In this document: positions 1 to 12,412 of the stretch, piece by piece
Layout: every line of letters starts with the position of its first letter
Position numbering within the stretch: position 1 is the stretch's first letter
Assembly: GCA_029532415.1 (NCBI GenBank)
Contig: JAQOTA010000052.1
Coordinates: 1,984,001 to 2,048,000, forward strand
Length of the DNA: 64,000 nt
Direction of reading: 5' to 3'
From: Marasmius tenuissimus
Taxonomy: Eukaryota; Basidiomycota; Agaricomycetes; Agaricales; Marasmiaceae
Notes under the pieces: generated by a model
The model's input: only the letters and a program-made list of their open reading frames with translations
Databases searched by the model: none
What the model was told of the DNA's origin: nothing
Position numbers and translations under genes: made by a program

Positions 1-47
1 TTGTAATTCTTCAACCAAAACCGTGATGCAAAATGGGTGGCCCAATA

Positions 48-2355
48 ATGCACATCACCTCCGACGAGATTAATCGTTTGATATACTCATATTTCAAAGA
101 TTCTGGTGCGTTATACGCCTCTCTCGTATCAATAACTCTGTTTAATGCTGTCTCCAGGGTTTGACCACTCAGCGTACGCCCTCGCAAAGGAATCACACTT
201 GGAAGACTCACCTTGTTTCGCGAAACATGTGGCTCGTGGAGAACTCATTGAACTACTGAGCAAGTCTCTGCTCTACACTGAAGTCGAGAGCCACTTTCGA
301 GGAGGGGAACTTGCCGCTAACTGCAAGACTGCTTTCTCGCTGCTGGAGCCTCATTTATGTTCTACTGAGCCACCGCCCACTGGAGTATTTGACTATGATG
401 CTGTTCCTCCTGTGATCTACCCGCCACCCGCTGTTCCCCCCGCTGTTCCCCCCGAACCCATGGCGAAACCCAACGCAACACCTGTAGCACCCGAATCTAC
501 GACCAAGAGAAAAGCAAGCCTTCCCCTAATGTCTGAGAACCCTGCAGAGAAGCGTCCGAGAACGGAGCCCCATGATACAAACGCAAACGCAACAGCAAAT
601 GGAATGCCACCGGACCGTACGTACTTAGTAGCATACGAGCAGAAGGATGTTGTATTCATTGAGCATCCAGAAAGCAAAGATAAACCCAAACAAGCCGAAC
701 CCCAACCACCACCCAAATCAGCTCCAGTGCCCCCGGCTGCTCCTTCGGAATCTAAAAAACTGATGTCGAGACCGGCGCAACGTAAACAAGGACCAGGAGA
801 TAATGCTACAAGTTTGGAAGCCATTCGCGTGCTGGATGGTCACACGTCAGAAGTAATTCCCGCTATTGGAAGATTCTCCACAGCAACTCAACGCGTTCCG
901 ATCATTAGGTCTTTGTTTGTGCATGGAACCCAAAGAAGCACAATTTGCTTGCTACAGGGTACGTTTGTTCTCGAGGAACTGAAATCTCTCTTACATTTTG
1001 TGCGCAGTTCCAAAGATGCGGTGGTGAAACTATGGAATCTTCCTGATCCTCCCAGTCCGTTCGCGTTTGGACCACAACCTGGGGAGCCAGTGACGTCCAA
1101 ATTCTCAACTCTCGATGCCGCCGACATAACTTGCTTGTCCTGGAATCCTCAAGGAACTCTGCTAGCGATTGCGTCTTACGATCAAACGCTGCGGTTGTGT
1201 GACACTTCGGGCAAGATTGTCTACAAAACCTCGGATCACAAGGTAATCATTCCTGAACTCAAATATTTTTTGTCTCGTCAATGCCTATACTCTAGGGCCC
1301 GGTATTCACTGCGCGTTTTTCACCGTCGGGTCGATGGCTCGTCACCGCAAGTTTGGATAACACCGCTTGCGTGTGGGACATAATGAATAGACGAATACAT
1401 CGGGTTTACAAAGCTCATGAAGGTTCAGTATTCTCCTGGTATATTTCTACTCCCTCAACTGATTCCTGTTATGCAGATTGCTGCTTAGATGTCGATTGGA
1501 TCAACGACTCGTTGTTTGCGAGTTGTGGTGCAGATCAATCTGTGTACGTCCTCAGTGTGGATGAGGCCAATCCTCTGAAAAGCTTCAAGTAAGTTTCCAT
1601 TGCCCCTTGTCGTAACTACTCCTCAAACTTGTTCCAGAGGGCATACGGATGAAATCAACCAGATCAAGGTTAACCCATCTGGAACGAGGCTTGCTTCGTG
1701 TTCAGACGACCGCCAGACACGAATATGGAATCTGGAAAACATCTCCAACTCGGCGGACTTGATACCTGGTCTCGGAGGATTTGGATCCGATTCAGCTCCT
1801 ATTGTTCTAGAGGGACACAGGGGATCGGTCAGCACTATTGCATGGTTCAATCACCCAACTACGAAAAATGAGTTGATCGCAACGTGAGTTCATACAAAGC
1901 GGTCTTGTCTTCACTGGTAGCTAAACGCGCTCATCCTCTGTCAGTGGATCATTCGATGGAACAGTCCGTATATGGGACTCCGTTACTGGACGATGCGAAA
2001 GGGTGTTGAATGACCACAAACGGCCTATCTATGCATTGTCGGTGAGCCCGAACGGTGTGTGGATGGCCACGGGAGGAGGTGACGGCTGGCTTTACGTATA
2101 CACCTTGAAGGTGAGCGTCGGAGCTCTCGTTGGTTTTGTCCTGTGTTCACACCAGCCAACGTTCAGGATTTCAACAAGATCTGGTCGTGGTTCGCTGGCG
2201 TAGACAAACCCGGAGTCTTCGAGATCGATTGGCAGAGTCAGGATTACGGGGAAGGCCGGGAAGTCGACCGTATAGCGATGGCACTGGAATGCTGGCAAGT
2301 CGGAGTCATCGACATTCGTCGTATACCTGCAGTTTGGGACACTAGAAACAAGTAG
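48..2355 (+). CDS. TBL1: LisH / WD40-repeat corepressor subunit (TBL1 / Sif2 type)
   Basis: Likely orthologue of TBL1/Sif2, the WD40 scaffold of histone-deacetylase corepressor complexes (Set3C/SMRT-NCoR) in the nucleus. The start at 48 opens a LisH motif (MHITSDEINRLIYSYFKDSG) whose codons are split by an intron at 106-157; the rest of the LisH region (GFDHSAYALAKESH) follows directly. A Pro/Ser-rich linker comes next, then WD40 blades, e.g. VLDGHTSE...VFVCAWNP, KDAVVKLWNL, DNTACVWDI, KGHTDEINQIKV, SCSDDRQTRIWNL and GSFDGTVRIWD. Nine exons keep the frame: 48-105, 158-852, 909-958, 1008-1242, 1296-1422, 1477-1588, 1638-1883, 1945-2110, 2167-2355. Without the first small exon the protein would lose the LisH start, an easy annotation error. 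Family assignment is sound from LisH plus blade order; complex membership is inferred from the family. Confidence 0.9.
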
Positions 2356-2607
2356 CGGTATTATATTATCTTTCTTTACGGCTGTACTTTGTGCCTTAGT
2401 GTACTACCCATAATATGTGTATCATGCTGGACCGGGATTTGTGTGTTCTGGAAGTATCCCGAGGGTGCTTACAGTGTCGAAGTTACTATACGCGGGTGCT
2501 TACTACAACCCCCTGATGACGCAAATCACCCGGCACAAAAAAGTTATTGAGTCGCGGGCAGGTCAAATTGCCCTGACCCACACCAATCTTTCATTCTTAC
2601 CCTCACC

Positions 2608-3975
2608 ATGTTGCGCGTTGGCTTGTCGTCCCTTCGTCCTATCGTATCACCAGCGACAAAACAGACCTTCAACACTCGTTCATTCAGCGTATTCCGTTCA
2701 AATGGCGTTTTTCAAGCACTCAGAGCGAAGTCCAAGACACCGTTAACATCCGGATTCTTCGCAAATGCCTCCCGTTCGTACATGAAGGAAGCACCTCTGG
2801 CTCGTCCTCAGGCAGTATCGTGGCAGCGAATGGCTCTGACAGCTGTGAGTCCACCTCAAAGCTACCTGTCACTTACAAAGTACTGACCACGGTATGCACA
2901 GGCTGGTGTCGCCGGAACCGTCGTCGTGATTGAAGGATTCCTGAACCGTGAAACTCGAGATGGACTCTCTGATTCGGAGCAGTCACTCCTACATGATAGC
3001 TTCAAATATACTGGGGGTGGCCTTGTCCTTACCGCTCTCAGTGCGTCTTCAATCTTGATTCCACCATCGTGGTTGATACTGACTGTACTCCAGCTGCCCG
3101 TTACATGTTCAAGTCCGGTTTTGCCTTTCGAGTTATGGCGGCCAACCCATGTGGGTACAGCTTTACACCCAGAAGTGTCTGTAACTCACAATTCCATCTT
3201 ATTGACAGGGCTCGTCCTCGGTGTCAGTCTGGTTGGAGGTATTGGAACCATGATGGGCGTTTTCTACACACCTCCTGAGAAGACGGTACAGAAACACTTG
3301 TTCTGGCTCGTGAGTCGCACTTCCATCATAGAAGATATTGGTCACTGAAGTTCTGATGCAGGGTTTCAACGCTTGTCAAGCTGCCACCCTCAGTCCACTC
3401 TTCTTCTTCTCCCCGGCAATCCTTTCCCGTGCTGCCCTCTACACCCTTGGTATCGTCGGATCTTTGTCTTACGTCGGCGCAACTGCCAAGTGGGTTTTGA
3501 GTCATTCGAAATTCCAGAACGTTCTTTCTGACGCTATGCATTACCCAGGAATGACAAGTACTTGAATCTCGGTGGCCCTCTACTCGCCGGCGTTACTGTG
3601 GTCGCTCTTTCATCACTTGCACCCATGGTTCTTCCCCTTGGACTGAGAGGATTGGCTGTTACCGAAGCCATCTCCCTTTACGGTGGTCTCGCTCTATTTG
3701 GTGCATTCGTGCTTTACGAGTGAGCCATCTTGTTGGTGTAACCAGGAACGTCGCTAACACATCTTTACAGCACACAAAAGATTTTGCACCATGCGAGACT
3801 GGCTGAACAAGGATTGATGAAAAGAGATCCAATGAATGAGGCTATTGGGCTTGAACTCGACATGATCAACATCTTGTGCGTATATCACTCTATTCGATAC
3901 TTGTTGAGCTTACCATATCTGCTTTCCAGCATCCGTCTCGTCCAAATTCTTGCAATGCAAAACAACAGGAAGTAG
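2608..3975 (+). CDS. Mitochondrial GHITM-like BAX-inhibitor-1 family membrane protein
   Basis: A multi-pass inner-mitochondrial-membrane protein of the TMBIM/GHITM (MICS1) branch, linked in other eukaryotes to cristae structure and ion homeostasis. The N-terminus is basic and rich in Arg/Ser, as expected for a mitochondrial presequence (MLRVGLSSLRP...). After the first intron (2845-2901) follow several hydrophobic segments and the family blocks GFAFRVMAANPW, YTPPEKTVQKHLFWLGFNAC, LSPLFFFSPAILSRAALYT and the C-terminal YDTQKILHHARL. About seven exons restore one frame to the stop at 3975; one join (GATAK/NDKYLNLGGP) uses an intron ending near 3550. Length about 340 aa, normal for the family. 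The gene is convergent with the Rix7 gene, only about 140 bp from its stop. Confidence 0.88.
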
Positions 3976-4114
3976 GGAGTGAAAACAGACGTATTTTGAG
4001 GTTTCGGGGTTTCGACACCACTCTTTTGTATTTTAATCTACTTGTATGTATCTACCAGAACATCCTAGGAAGCATATCTATCATCGAATTAATGGACACC
4101 TACGCGTGTTATTG

Positions 4115-6854
<2,740 letters not shown>

Positions 6855-7050
6855 CGCGAAATATACCAATAGACCCTGTCGAAGTGGTAAAGAAGAAAAA
6901 TGAAATTTGATTTTGCCGCGCTCTCCGATCAAACTCTCACACAAACCTTTCACCTTCGCAGTCACTGGGCCAACTCACCTTCACATAGACCTCTGTGCGT
7001 ATATATATTCTCTCTTGTGCGAAAAGCACTGAAAGTTACCCTCAGGAAAG

Positions 7051-7449
7051 ATGTCGTCGAGAATATTAACATGGGCGTCCAGACAAACTAGACAATGCAT
7101 TAGAGCACAACCAACCGCTCCGTTCCGAGCAATCTCGACCTCTTCACCCGAAGCTACGTCCAGCGCCCCGACTACCCACTTTAAAATTACCCTAAGGCGA
7201 TCAGCTATTTCCCTCGGGGACAAGATAAAAGGGACCCTGGAAGCACTGGGCATTCACCGTCGGATGCAAACCGTGTACCACCGTCATTCCCCCGACATTG
7301 CAGGAAAGATTCTTCGTGTAAAGGAGTTGGTTGAGGTTGAGAACGTTCCGGAGGCATTGGTGAAGACGAAACAGCAGCAGACACTGGATAGACGGGCGAA
7401 GAGAGGATACAAAGTTGTTGGCACGGGTTTGAAGGATACAGTGGTTTAG
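7051..7449 (+). CDS. Mitochondrial large-subunit ribosomal protein uL30m
   Basis: Single-exon 132-aa protein of the L30 family of the mitochondrial 54S subunit (yeast MRPL33 type). The first 35 or so residues are rich in Arg, Ser and Ala and lack acids (MSSRILTWASRQTRQCIRAQ), a typical matrix-targeting sequence. The body has the L30 signature: THFKITLRRSAISLGDKIKGTLEALGIHRR fits the strand-helix KITL-RS-I--------TL-ALGL--- pattern, followed by VYHRHSPDIAGKILRVKELVEVENV. The C-terminal basic tail is common in fungal members. The gene lies less than 200 bp from the likely Rix7 start on the other strand, so the two probably share a bidirectional promoter; joint control of cytosolic ribosome assembly and mitoribosome supply is only an inference. 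Confidence 0.85.
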   Translation: MSSRILTWASRQTRQCIRAQPTAPFRAISTSSPEATSSAPTTHFKITLRRSAISLGDKIKGTLEALGIHRRMQTVYHRHSPDIAGKILRVKELVEVENVPEALVKTKQQQTLDRRAKRGYKVVGTGLKDTVV

Positions 7450-8365
7450 GTGGTATTTTCCTATCATGTACGTCCACTCGCTCTCTTCTCGCGGATACAA
7501 ACTGACCTTGTCTTTTGTAGAGTACTTAGTCTAGCAGTGCACTAATGTGGCTCACGTTTTTGGTCGACAAAGAGCGCGTCACAATAAGTTCAAAAGCAAA
7601 CGCGAACAATTCCGCCCCCCCCTACCCTGTTAAGTTTCAGGAAAAGTATCCGGATGACACTAATGTATAGATTTGCCTCTCACATTCCCGCCCACGACAG
7701 TCGCGTTTTGACAGCACGGGGTCCGAAAGGAACATACTAAACCGACCGTCCTGACTACCTTTGTCCCTACCCAAAAAGATGGAACCCATGACTCGTCTAG
7801 CTGTCCATTGAACTCCTTGACTTGCATTCGGCCTGTTCTTTGCTTGCTACCTTTGACGTTTGTGTGGACGAGACCTCAGTAGCCCCGTCCAGGGACGGCT
7901 TACTGTGGCAAACCGTGCCTCACGACAACTATCCCAGAAACTCGCAGCCATCACTTGTATACTCTCTTTGAAGTCCAAAGTTGTCGACGGGGAGCGGTTG
8001 ATGCTCGCGTCGTGCCATTGTACCATTCTCGCCCTTCGGTTTTTACCCACTCACACTTGTCATCTATAGCCTATGGACGCGGAGAAAAAGGCGAGAAGAC
8101 GCCCCAAAGAAGGGCTTTCCCATCGAACCGTTACTTTTGCAGACAGGTGAATTCCATCTGTCTTCACCACAACACTAGTGCCTGGTCTCACTTCATTTTT
8201 CCTCAGCCCAGAGTTTCACGTCGAGAATACCTCTCTTCCTTGGCCTGCTGGACTGCCTTGATACAACGGGTTACCGTAGAAGGTAGAGACCCTCAGGAAA
8301 GCGTGTAAAAGGCCCGCGCAGCTTGTGAATCAGCAGGCGCTCTCCGTCCTCTCCTCATCTACGAC
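7450..8365 (+). other. Intergenic, pyrimidine-rich, no gene seen
   Basis: No reading frame here shows a domain, start context or intron pattern of a gene. The stretch 7840-8300 is rich in C and T on the + strand, as is usual upstream of strongly expressed basidiomycete genes. Its last part serves as the promoter and leader of the hydrophobin at 8366. Confidence 0.5.
8303..8312 (+). promoter_or_regulatory. TATA-like box of hydrophobin 1
   Basis: The sequence gtgtaaaagg lies 54-63 bp upstream of the hydrophobin ATG at 8366. It sits where the clear TATA boxes of the sister hydrophobins lie (roughly 75-95 bp upstream) and has the same AAAAGG end. Confidence 0.4.
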
Positions 8366-8808
8366 ATGTCGTCTCAGAAGTTCTTCGCTATCACTGCTCT
8401 TACTACTCTTGCGGCCGCCATACCTGTTATGGAACGCACCTGGCCTTGTATCACGGGCGAACCCCAATGCTGCAGCACATACACAATGGCGTGGGACCCC
8501 GCCGCCAGTATTATCATTGGCTTGTTGGGGATCCCCGTGTCCGACTGGAACATTAGAGTTGGGCTTACGTGTAGCCCCGTTACTGTCATTAGCGCTGGAA
8601 GCGGTGGATGGTTGGTCTTTCCCCTTTGACTCGCGATAGAATACCAGGTACTGACTGGGACTTTCAAATGGCAGTTCTTCCAACCTACTTTGCTGCACGG
8701 ACAATAGCCACGGTGATTCTCATGTTGAGGACAGTGAATGCATCTATCTGATAGACTTAATTCTTAGGCAATCTCATCTCCCTTGGCTGCGTCCCGCTGA
8801 CCCTCTGA
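8366..8808 (+). CDS. Class I hydrophobin (intact copy 1)
   Basis: Small secreted cell-wall surfactant that self-assembles at air-water interfaces and coats hyphae or fruit bodies. Three exons (8366-8610, 8675-8712, 8768-8808) give 107 aa. A signal peptide of about 20 residues (KFFAITALTTLAAAIP) precedes eight cysteines at 28, 35, 36, 69, 82, 88, 89 and 102, i.e. C-X6-CC-X32-C-X12-C-X5-CC-X12-C, a class I spacing. Cysteine 5 is encoded across the first intron (TG|T), so an unspliced reading shows Trp there and a false stop soon after. Exon lengths (245, 38, 41 nt) match the three sister genes exactly, but the sequence is more diverged, for example CITGEPQCC and WNIRVGLTC. No frameshift; probably functional. 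Confidence 0.9.
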
Positions 8809-9437
8809 ACAGGTCATGCGTTGACATCGCAGGAATGTCTCTAGAGAAGCGAAGGGATCTTATGGTGGTTGATATAAAGAACTTCATATTTCGCTACATT
8901 TCAATGATGCTCATATATTATCCCTGGTTGAAGCTGTCCCACTCGGAGTCAGAACGACGTTCGATCTACCTCTTCGAATACGGCCGTGAGTCGTTACCCC
9001 GCCGGGGCCTATTTGGCAGGTCCTCGACTAGACAGCAAGTTCCGGGGATTCCTGAGCTGTCCGGATGTCGCTGCAATTATATCTCGAATGGTCTTCGTCC
9101 AGCTCGACATGCTCAGATGACGAGTATAATATTCATTTAAATAAAAAAAACGATCGCACTTCGCAATTCCTGACCCTTTTCTTGCGACTCAACGCCTGCC
9201 GTTCTCATCATCAGAGTAGTGATACTTCGGTAGTGCCGATCGTCGTTTGCTCGACCATTGAGCACAAAGTTCACAGGTAAGTTGCTTCTCAGTGGTACGA
9301 TCCTTTCGGTAAAACCATTCATGTCATAACTTCAACGGTCATAGGTCATAGGGAGTACAAAGCCGTAACGCATCAGAAATGAAGACCAAAGTACAAATTC
9401 ATCCATTCATATGACTAGAGCCTGAGTCGCTGTGCGC
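8809..9437 (+). other. Intergenic spacer between convergent hydrophobins 1 and 2
   Basis: Lies 3' of both neighbouring hydrophobins. I see no coding signal; a short A-rich run (ataaaaaaaacg) near 9140-9152 may belong to a 3' end. Nothing else recognisable. Confidence 0.45.
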
Positions 9438-9880
9438 TCAGAGACTGACGGGGAGACAGCCAATGGAGATGAGACCACCTAAATATCAACATTGTCAGCT
9501 CAAAGCATGAAGCACAACAGAATAAAGGTCGATATTTTACCGTGGCTATTGTCCGAGCAGCAAACCGGACGGGCATTGCTAGAGGGAATCAATATATCAG
9601 CACGGACATCCAAAGGGAAGTACAGAATAACTGACCATCCGCCATTGCCGCCGCCGATGACGGTAATAGGGCTGCAGGTGAGCCCAACGCCCACGTTCAC
9701 GTCTTGGACGACGATGCCTAGCAGACCAATGAGGAGGGCCGCAACGGGGTCCTTCGCCGTCGTGACGGATTTGCAGCACTCGAGTGTACCCGTGTTACAA
9801 TTGCCTGCTCGTTCGACGATGGGTGTGGCGACCGCAAGGGTAGTGAGAGCAGAGATGGCGAAGAACTTGTTGAACAACAT
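9438..9880 (-). CDS. Class I hydrophobin (intact copy 2)
   Basis: Exons 9636-9880, 9541-9578 and 9438-9478 on the minus strand give 107 aa. The start at 9880 was chosen over the in-frame upstream Met at 9904 because it gives a compact signal peptide (MLFNKFFAISALTTLAVATP), identical in position to the paralogues, and follows the shared leader AAAGACACC. Cysteines fall at 28, 35, 36, 69, 82, 88, 89 and 102 (C-X6-CC-X32-C-X12-C-X5-CC-X12-C), with cysteine 5 again split by intron 1 (TG|C). It is close in sequence to the copies at 11652 and 34674: the blocks KSVTTAKDPVAAL and QDVNVGVGLTCSPITVIGGG are shared. It has its own TATA box at 9952. Of the three close paralogues it is the only one with an open frame. 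Confidence 0.92.
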
Positions 9881-9951
9881 GGTGTCTTTGAGAAGAGTGA
9901 ACAAACGTTTACTTGAGTGTTCAGTGAGGAAAGAAACAAGTTTCCGCGGGT

Positions 9952-9962
9952 CCTTTTATATG
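9952..9962 (-). promoter_or_regulatory. TATA box of hydrophobin 2
   Basis: Reads CATATAAAAGG on the minus strand, about 75 bp upstream of the ATG at 9880. It is preceded by TCTCAAGAAAA, and the same arrangement occurs before hydrophobin 3. Confidence 0.65.
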
Positions 9963-11564
9963 TTTTCTTGAGAGATCTCGTGCTTTTCCAACCTCTCGAA
10001 TAGCAAAGAGCGATAATGCTTCCGATGTCGAAGTGGAGCCCCAGGGAAAATGACGAAGACACATTTATGGCGACGTTGTAGTGTTGTGCTGTGAAGGAAA
10101 CATAAGAATCAGACGTCTGACCAGGCACAGAACTATGGCTTTGACAGGGCCTCATGTTCTCTTTTTCTGGAAATGAATGAAGTCTAAACAGGCCCTTCAC
10201 ACCTTCAGCGCGTTGGCCGGGGAAGTGTTGGGTACAAAGATAGGCACTCATTCGATAATTTCCGCTACAAATTGGATAGAGAGCAAGCTGAAGGAATGCA
10301 TGCCAACTGCCCAGCATGAATACAGGACTCGAGTGTCCCAAATGCAGCAGAGCTCTACCTTCGACGGAAGCGAGGTTATCGAGGACCTTCAGGAGCTGAT
10401 ATTTGTGCGGATGATTGTAAAAGTCGAATATGAACGTGTGGGCGTCGAAACCTAGAGTGTGTCTAGACCGCAGTAGCTTCTACTACGAGCGGCGAGTCGG
10501 AGGTCCAAGGTCATGATCGTCGAGATAGTTCGAGCTCGTCAATTTTTTGCGCTCAGTGTTCTAAGAGCTTGAGACGCCACGCTCACACTGCCCGAGTCCA
10601 GGTAGGATCTACATAAGTAGAGGAACAAGATGAAGGTGGTCAACTGAATTGTTTCCCGTGAGAAAGCCCCTAGAACTTGAAGCTAAAGTTTGCCGCTCAG
10701 CCGGGTGGTGTTCTTCCCACGCCATTACTTTACCTCTGGTCCTTTTCGTCACTCATTCCAGACTCACGTATGATTCGGTATTGCTGCTCAAATGAAGTCT
10801 CTTTGTCCCTGGATCCTAGCTTCACGTTGCAAATTAGTACCTTTACGGCTCGATCGTTCGAGGTCCTTCCAAATGGTCACACAGCAAGCAGCCTTTCCCA
10901 AGCTTCGTCATTCTTAAAGGCCACGAACGAGCCACTGGCCCTCCCCTTTGTTATGTCTAATCATATCTTGAATATGGCTCATGCTCAAGCCTCCAGGTCA
11001 CTACACCTCGTTGGCCTTGCCGCTTACCTGACGTGAGCGGTGGCAACACTCATATGCTCCAGGTACGCAACTTGTGGTGGGACCTAAGTATTATTACCCT
11101 GACGTGAAGTGAAAACCCCGCAAGGTTTGAACCATTCACCTCTCTCAAAGAGAACGGCCTCGTTTTGCCTCATGCTACGCTCCCTCGGCCGAACGGACAT
11201 CTGTACACGATTCTTGCAGCCGCCGCGGGCACCGAGAATCCAGCTCTTTCGAGTCCTCATGGAGGTCGTTTGGACCTTCAGCCACCAGCGTCATAAAACA
11301 TGATTGTCTTTGCCACGGCGAAGTGCTTGAATCAGCTTGCACAAGGATACCACTCCAGAAGGTTCCATCCAGTTATTAAGGGCAAGTGGACACATTGACC
11401 TGTCAAGGCAGTTGTAGTGCCTGGTCTGATCTATGTTTGTTTCCCCGCCAAAATGCGGTTTTGTATGACTTGTCAAGGTCCATGGGGCTCCACTTCGACG
11501 GGACCACCATTATCGTCCATGACCATTTTCAGAAGACGGAAAGGCACGAAACCTCTCAAGAAAA

Positions 11565-11575
11565 CATACAAAAGG
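11565..11575 (+). promoter_or_regulatory. TATA-like box of hydrophobin 3
   Basis: CATACAAAAGG preceded by CTCTCAAGAAAA, about 80 bp upstream of the ATG at 11652. It aligns with the box of hydrophobin 2 except for one C in place of T, which may weaken it. Confidence 0.5.
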
Positions 11576-11651
11576 TTCCCCAAAGCTCGCCTTAAGTTCC
11601 CTCATTGAACACTCAAGCAATTGTCTGTTCAAGCCTCTTCTCAAAGACACC

Positions 11652-12086
11652 ATGTTGTTCAACAAGTTCTTCGCCATCCCTGCTCTCACTACCCTTGCGG
11701 TCGCCACACCCATCATCGAACGAGCGGGCCAATGCACCACTGGTGGAATCAAGTGCTGCAAATCCGTCACGACGGCAAAGGACCCCGTTGCGGCCCTCTC
11801 ATGAGCCTGCTCGGCATCGTCGTTCAGGACGTGAACGTGGGCGTTGGGCTCACTTGCAGCCCCATTACCATCATTGGCGGCGGCAATGGTGGATGGTCAG
11901 CACTTCTTACTTTTCTTTGGATGTCCGTACTGAATGCCTCTCCACAGCTCTGCCAATCCGGTTTGCTGCTCAGACAACAGCCATGGTAAAACTATTAACC
12001 CTCAGTCGTTCTCAAACGCGGTTAGCTAACAGCGTTTGTCTCCAGGCGGTCTCATCTCCATTGGTTGCGCCCCCATCAGCCTCTGA
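11652..12086 (+). pseudogene. Class I hydrophobin copy 3, broken by a one-base deletion
   Basis: Start, signal peptide (MLFNKFFAIPALTTLAVATP), exon borders (11652-11895, 11948-11985, 12046-12086), the split cysteine-5 codon and all eight cysteine codons are kept. Exon 1, however, is 244 nt against 245 in the intact copies. At 11794-11800 it reads ccctctc where copy 2 has ccctcctc, so one C is missing; the frame then hits TGA at 11802-11804 and stops after 50 residues. Downstream codons are conserved in the shifted frame (DVNVGVGLTCSPI, SANPVCC, GGLISIGC), so the break is recent or a sequencing error. If real, the product is a secreted stub with three cysteines. It pairs divergently with hydrophobin 2. 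Confidence 0.8.
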
Positions 12087-12412
12087 TCGAATAGCGGTTT
12101 CATCTCGTGCCAACGGACTTTGGTCACCGAGGTGATAGAATCGAGTGAACTTGTGTCAAAGGGGGCCCGTACTTATGGATGGACAGACGGGTCTCGGTAG
12201 CGATTGTTGACTTGCTTATTTTGTATGGCTATATGGATGAAACTCCAACACGAACGGTTTTTGTTACTATCGTTGTGGACATGAAGAACTTGCGCAAGAA
12301 ATAGATACAGCAGTTTACCAAAAATACAGCGAGTCAGTGCGAATAACGATAATGATATTGTCTGGAACTGTCCCTGTGACTGACGAATACTGTCCAACGG
12401 ATGTACCAGAAG

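Larger units (their letters stand above)
9881..11651 (+). other. Shared promoter region between divergent hydrophobins 2 and 3, no gene seen
   Basis: This 1.8-kb stretch separates two divergently transcribed paralogues. Both flanks carry the same leader (CTCAAAGACACC before ATG), TATA block and a perfect 17-bp word, TGGGGCTCCACTTCGAC: minus strand at 10027-10043, plus strand at 11483-11499, each about 150 bp from its ATG. These look like duplicated promoter halves. Open frames in the middle (e.g. 10177-10455, 10677-11036) show no domain or splice pattern and I do not call them. Confidence 0.55.

Noticed and set aside
417..824. Minus-strand 135-aa open frame in the WD40 gene
   Set aside because: Shadow of the Pro-rich linker of the + strand gene; Gly-rich low complexity, no domain.
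9718..10341. 207-aa minus frame over the hydrophobin 2 promoter
   Set aside because: Its C-terminal part is hydrophobin exon 1 read out of frame; the rest is promoter sequence including the TATA box.
10177..10455. 92-aa + frame between hydrophobins 2 and 3
   Set aside because: No domain, lies in duplicated promoter territory, and overlaps the mirrored upstream elements of hydrophobin 2.
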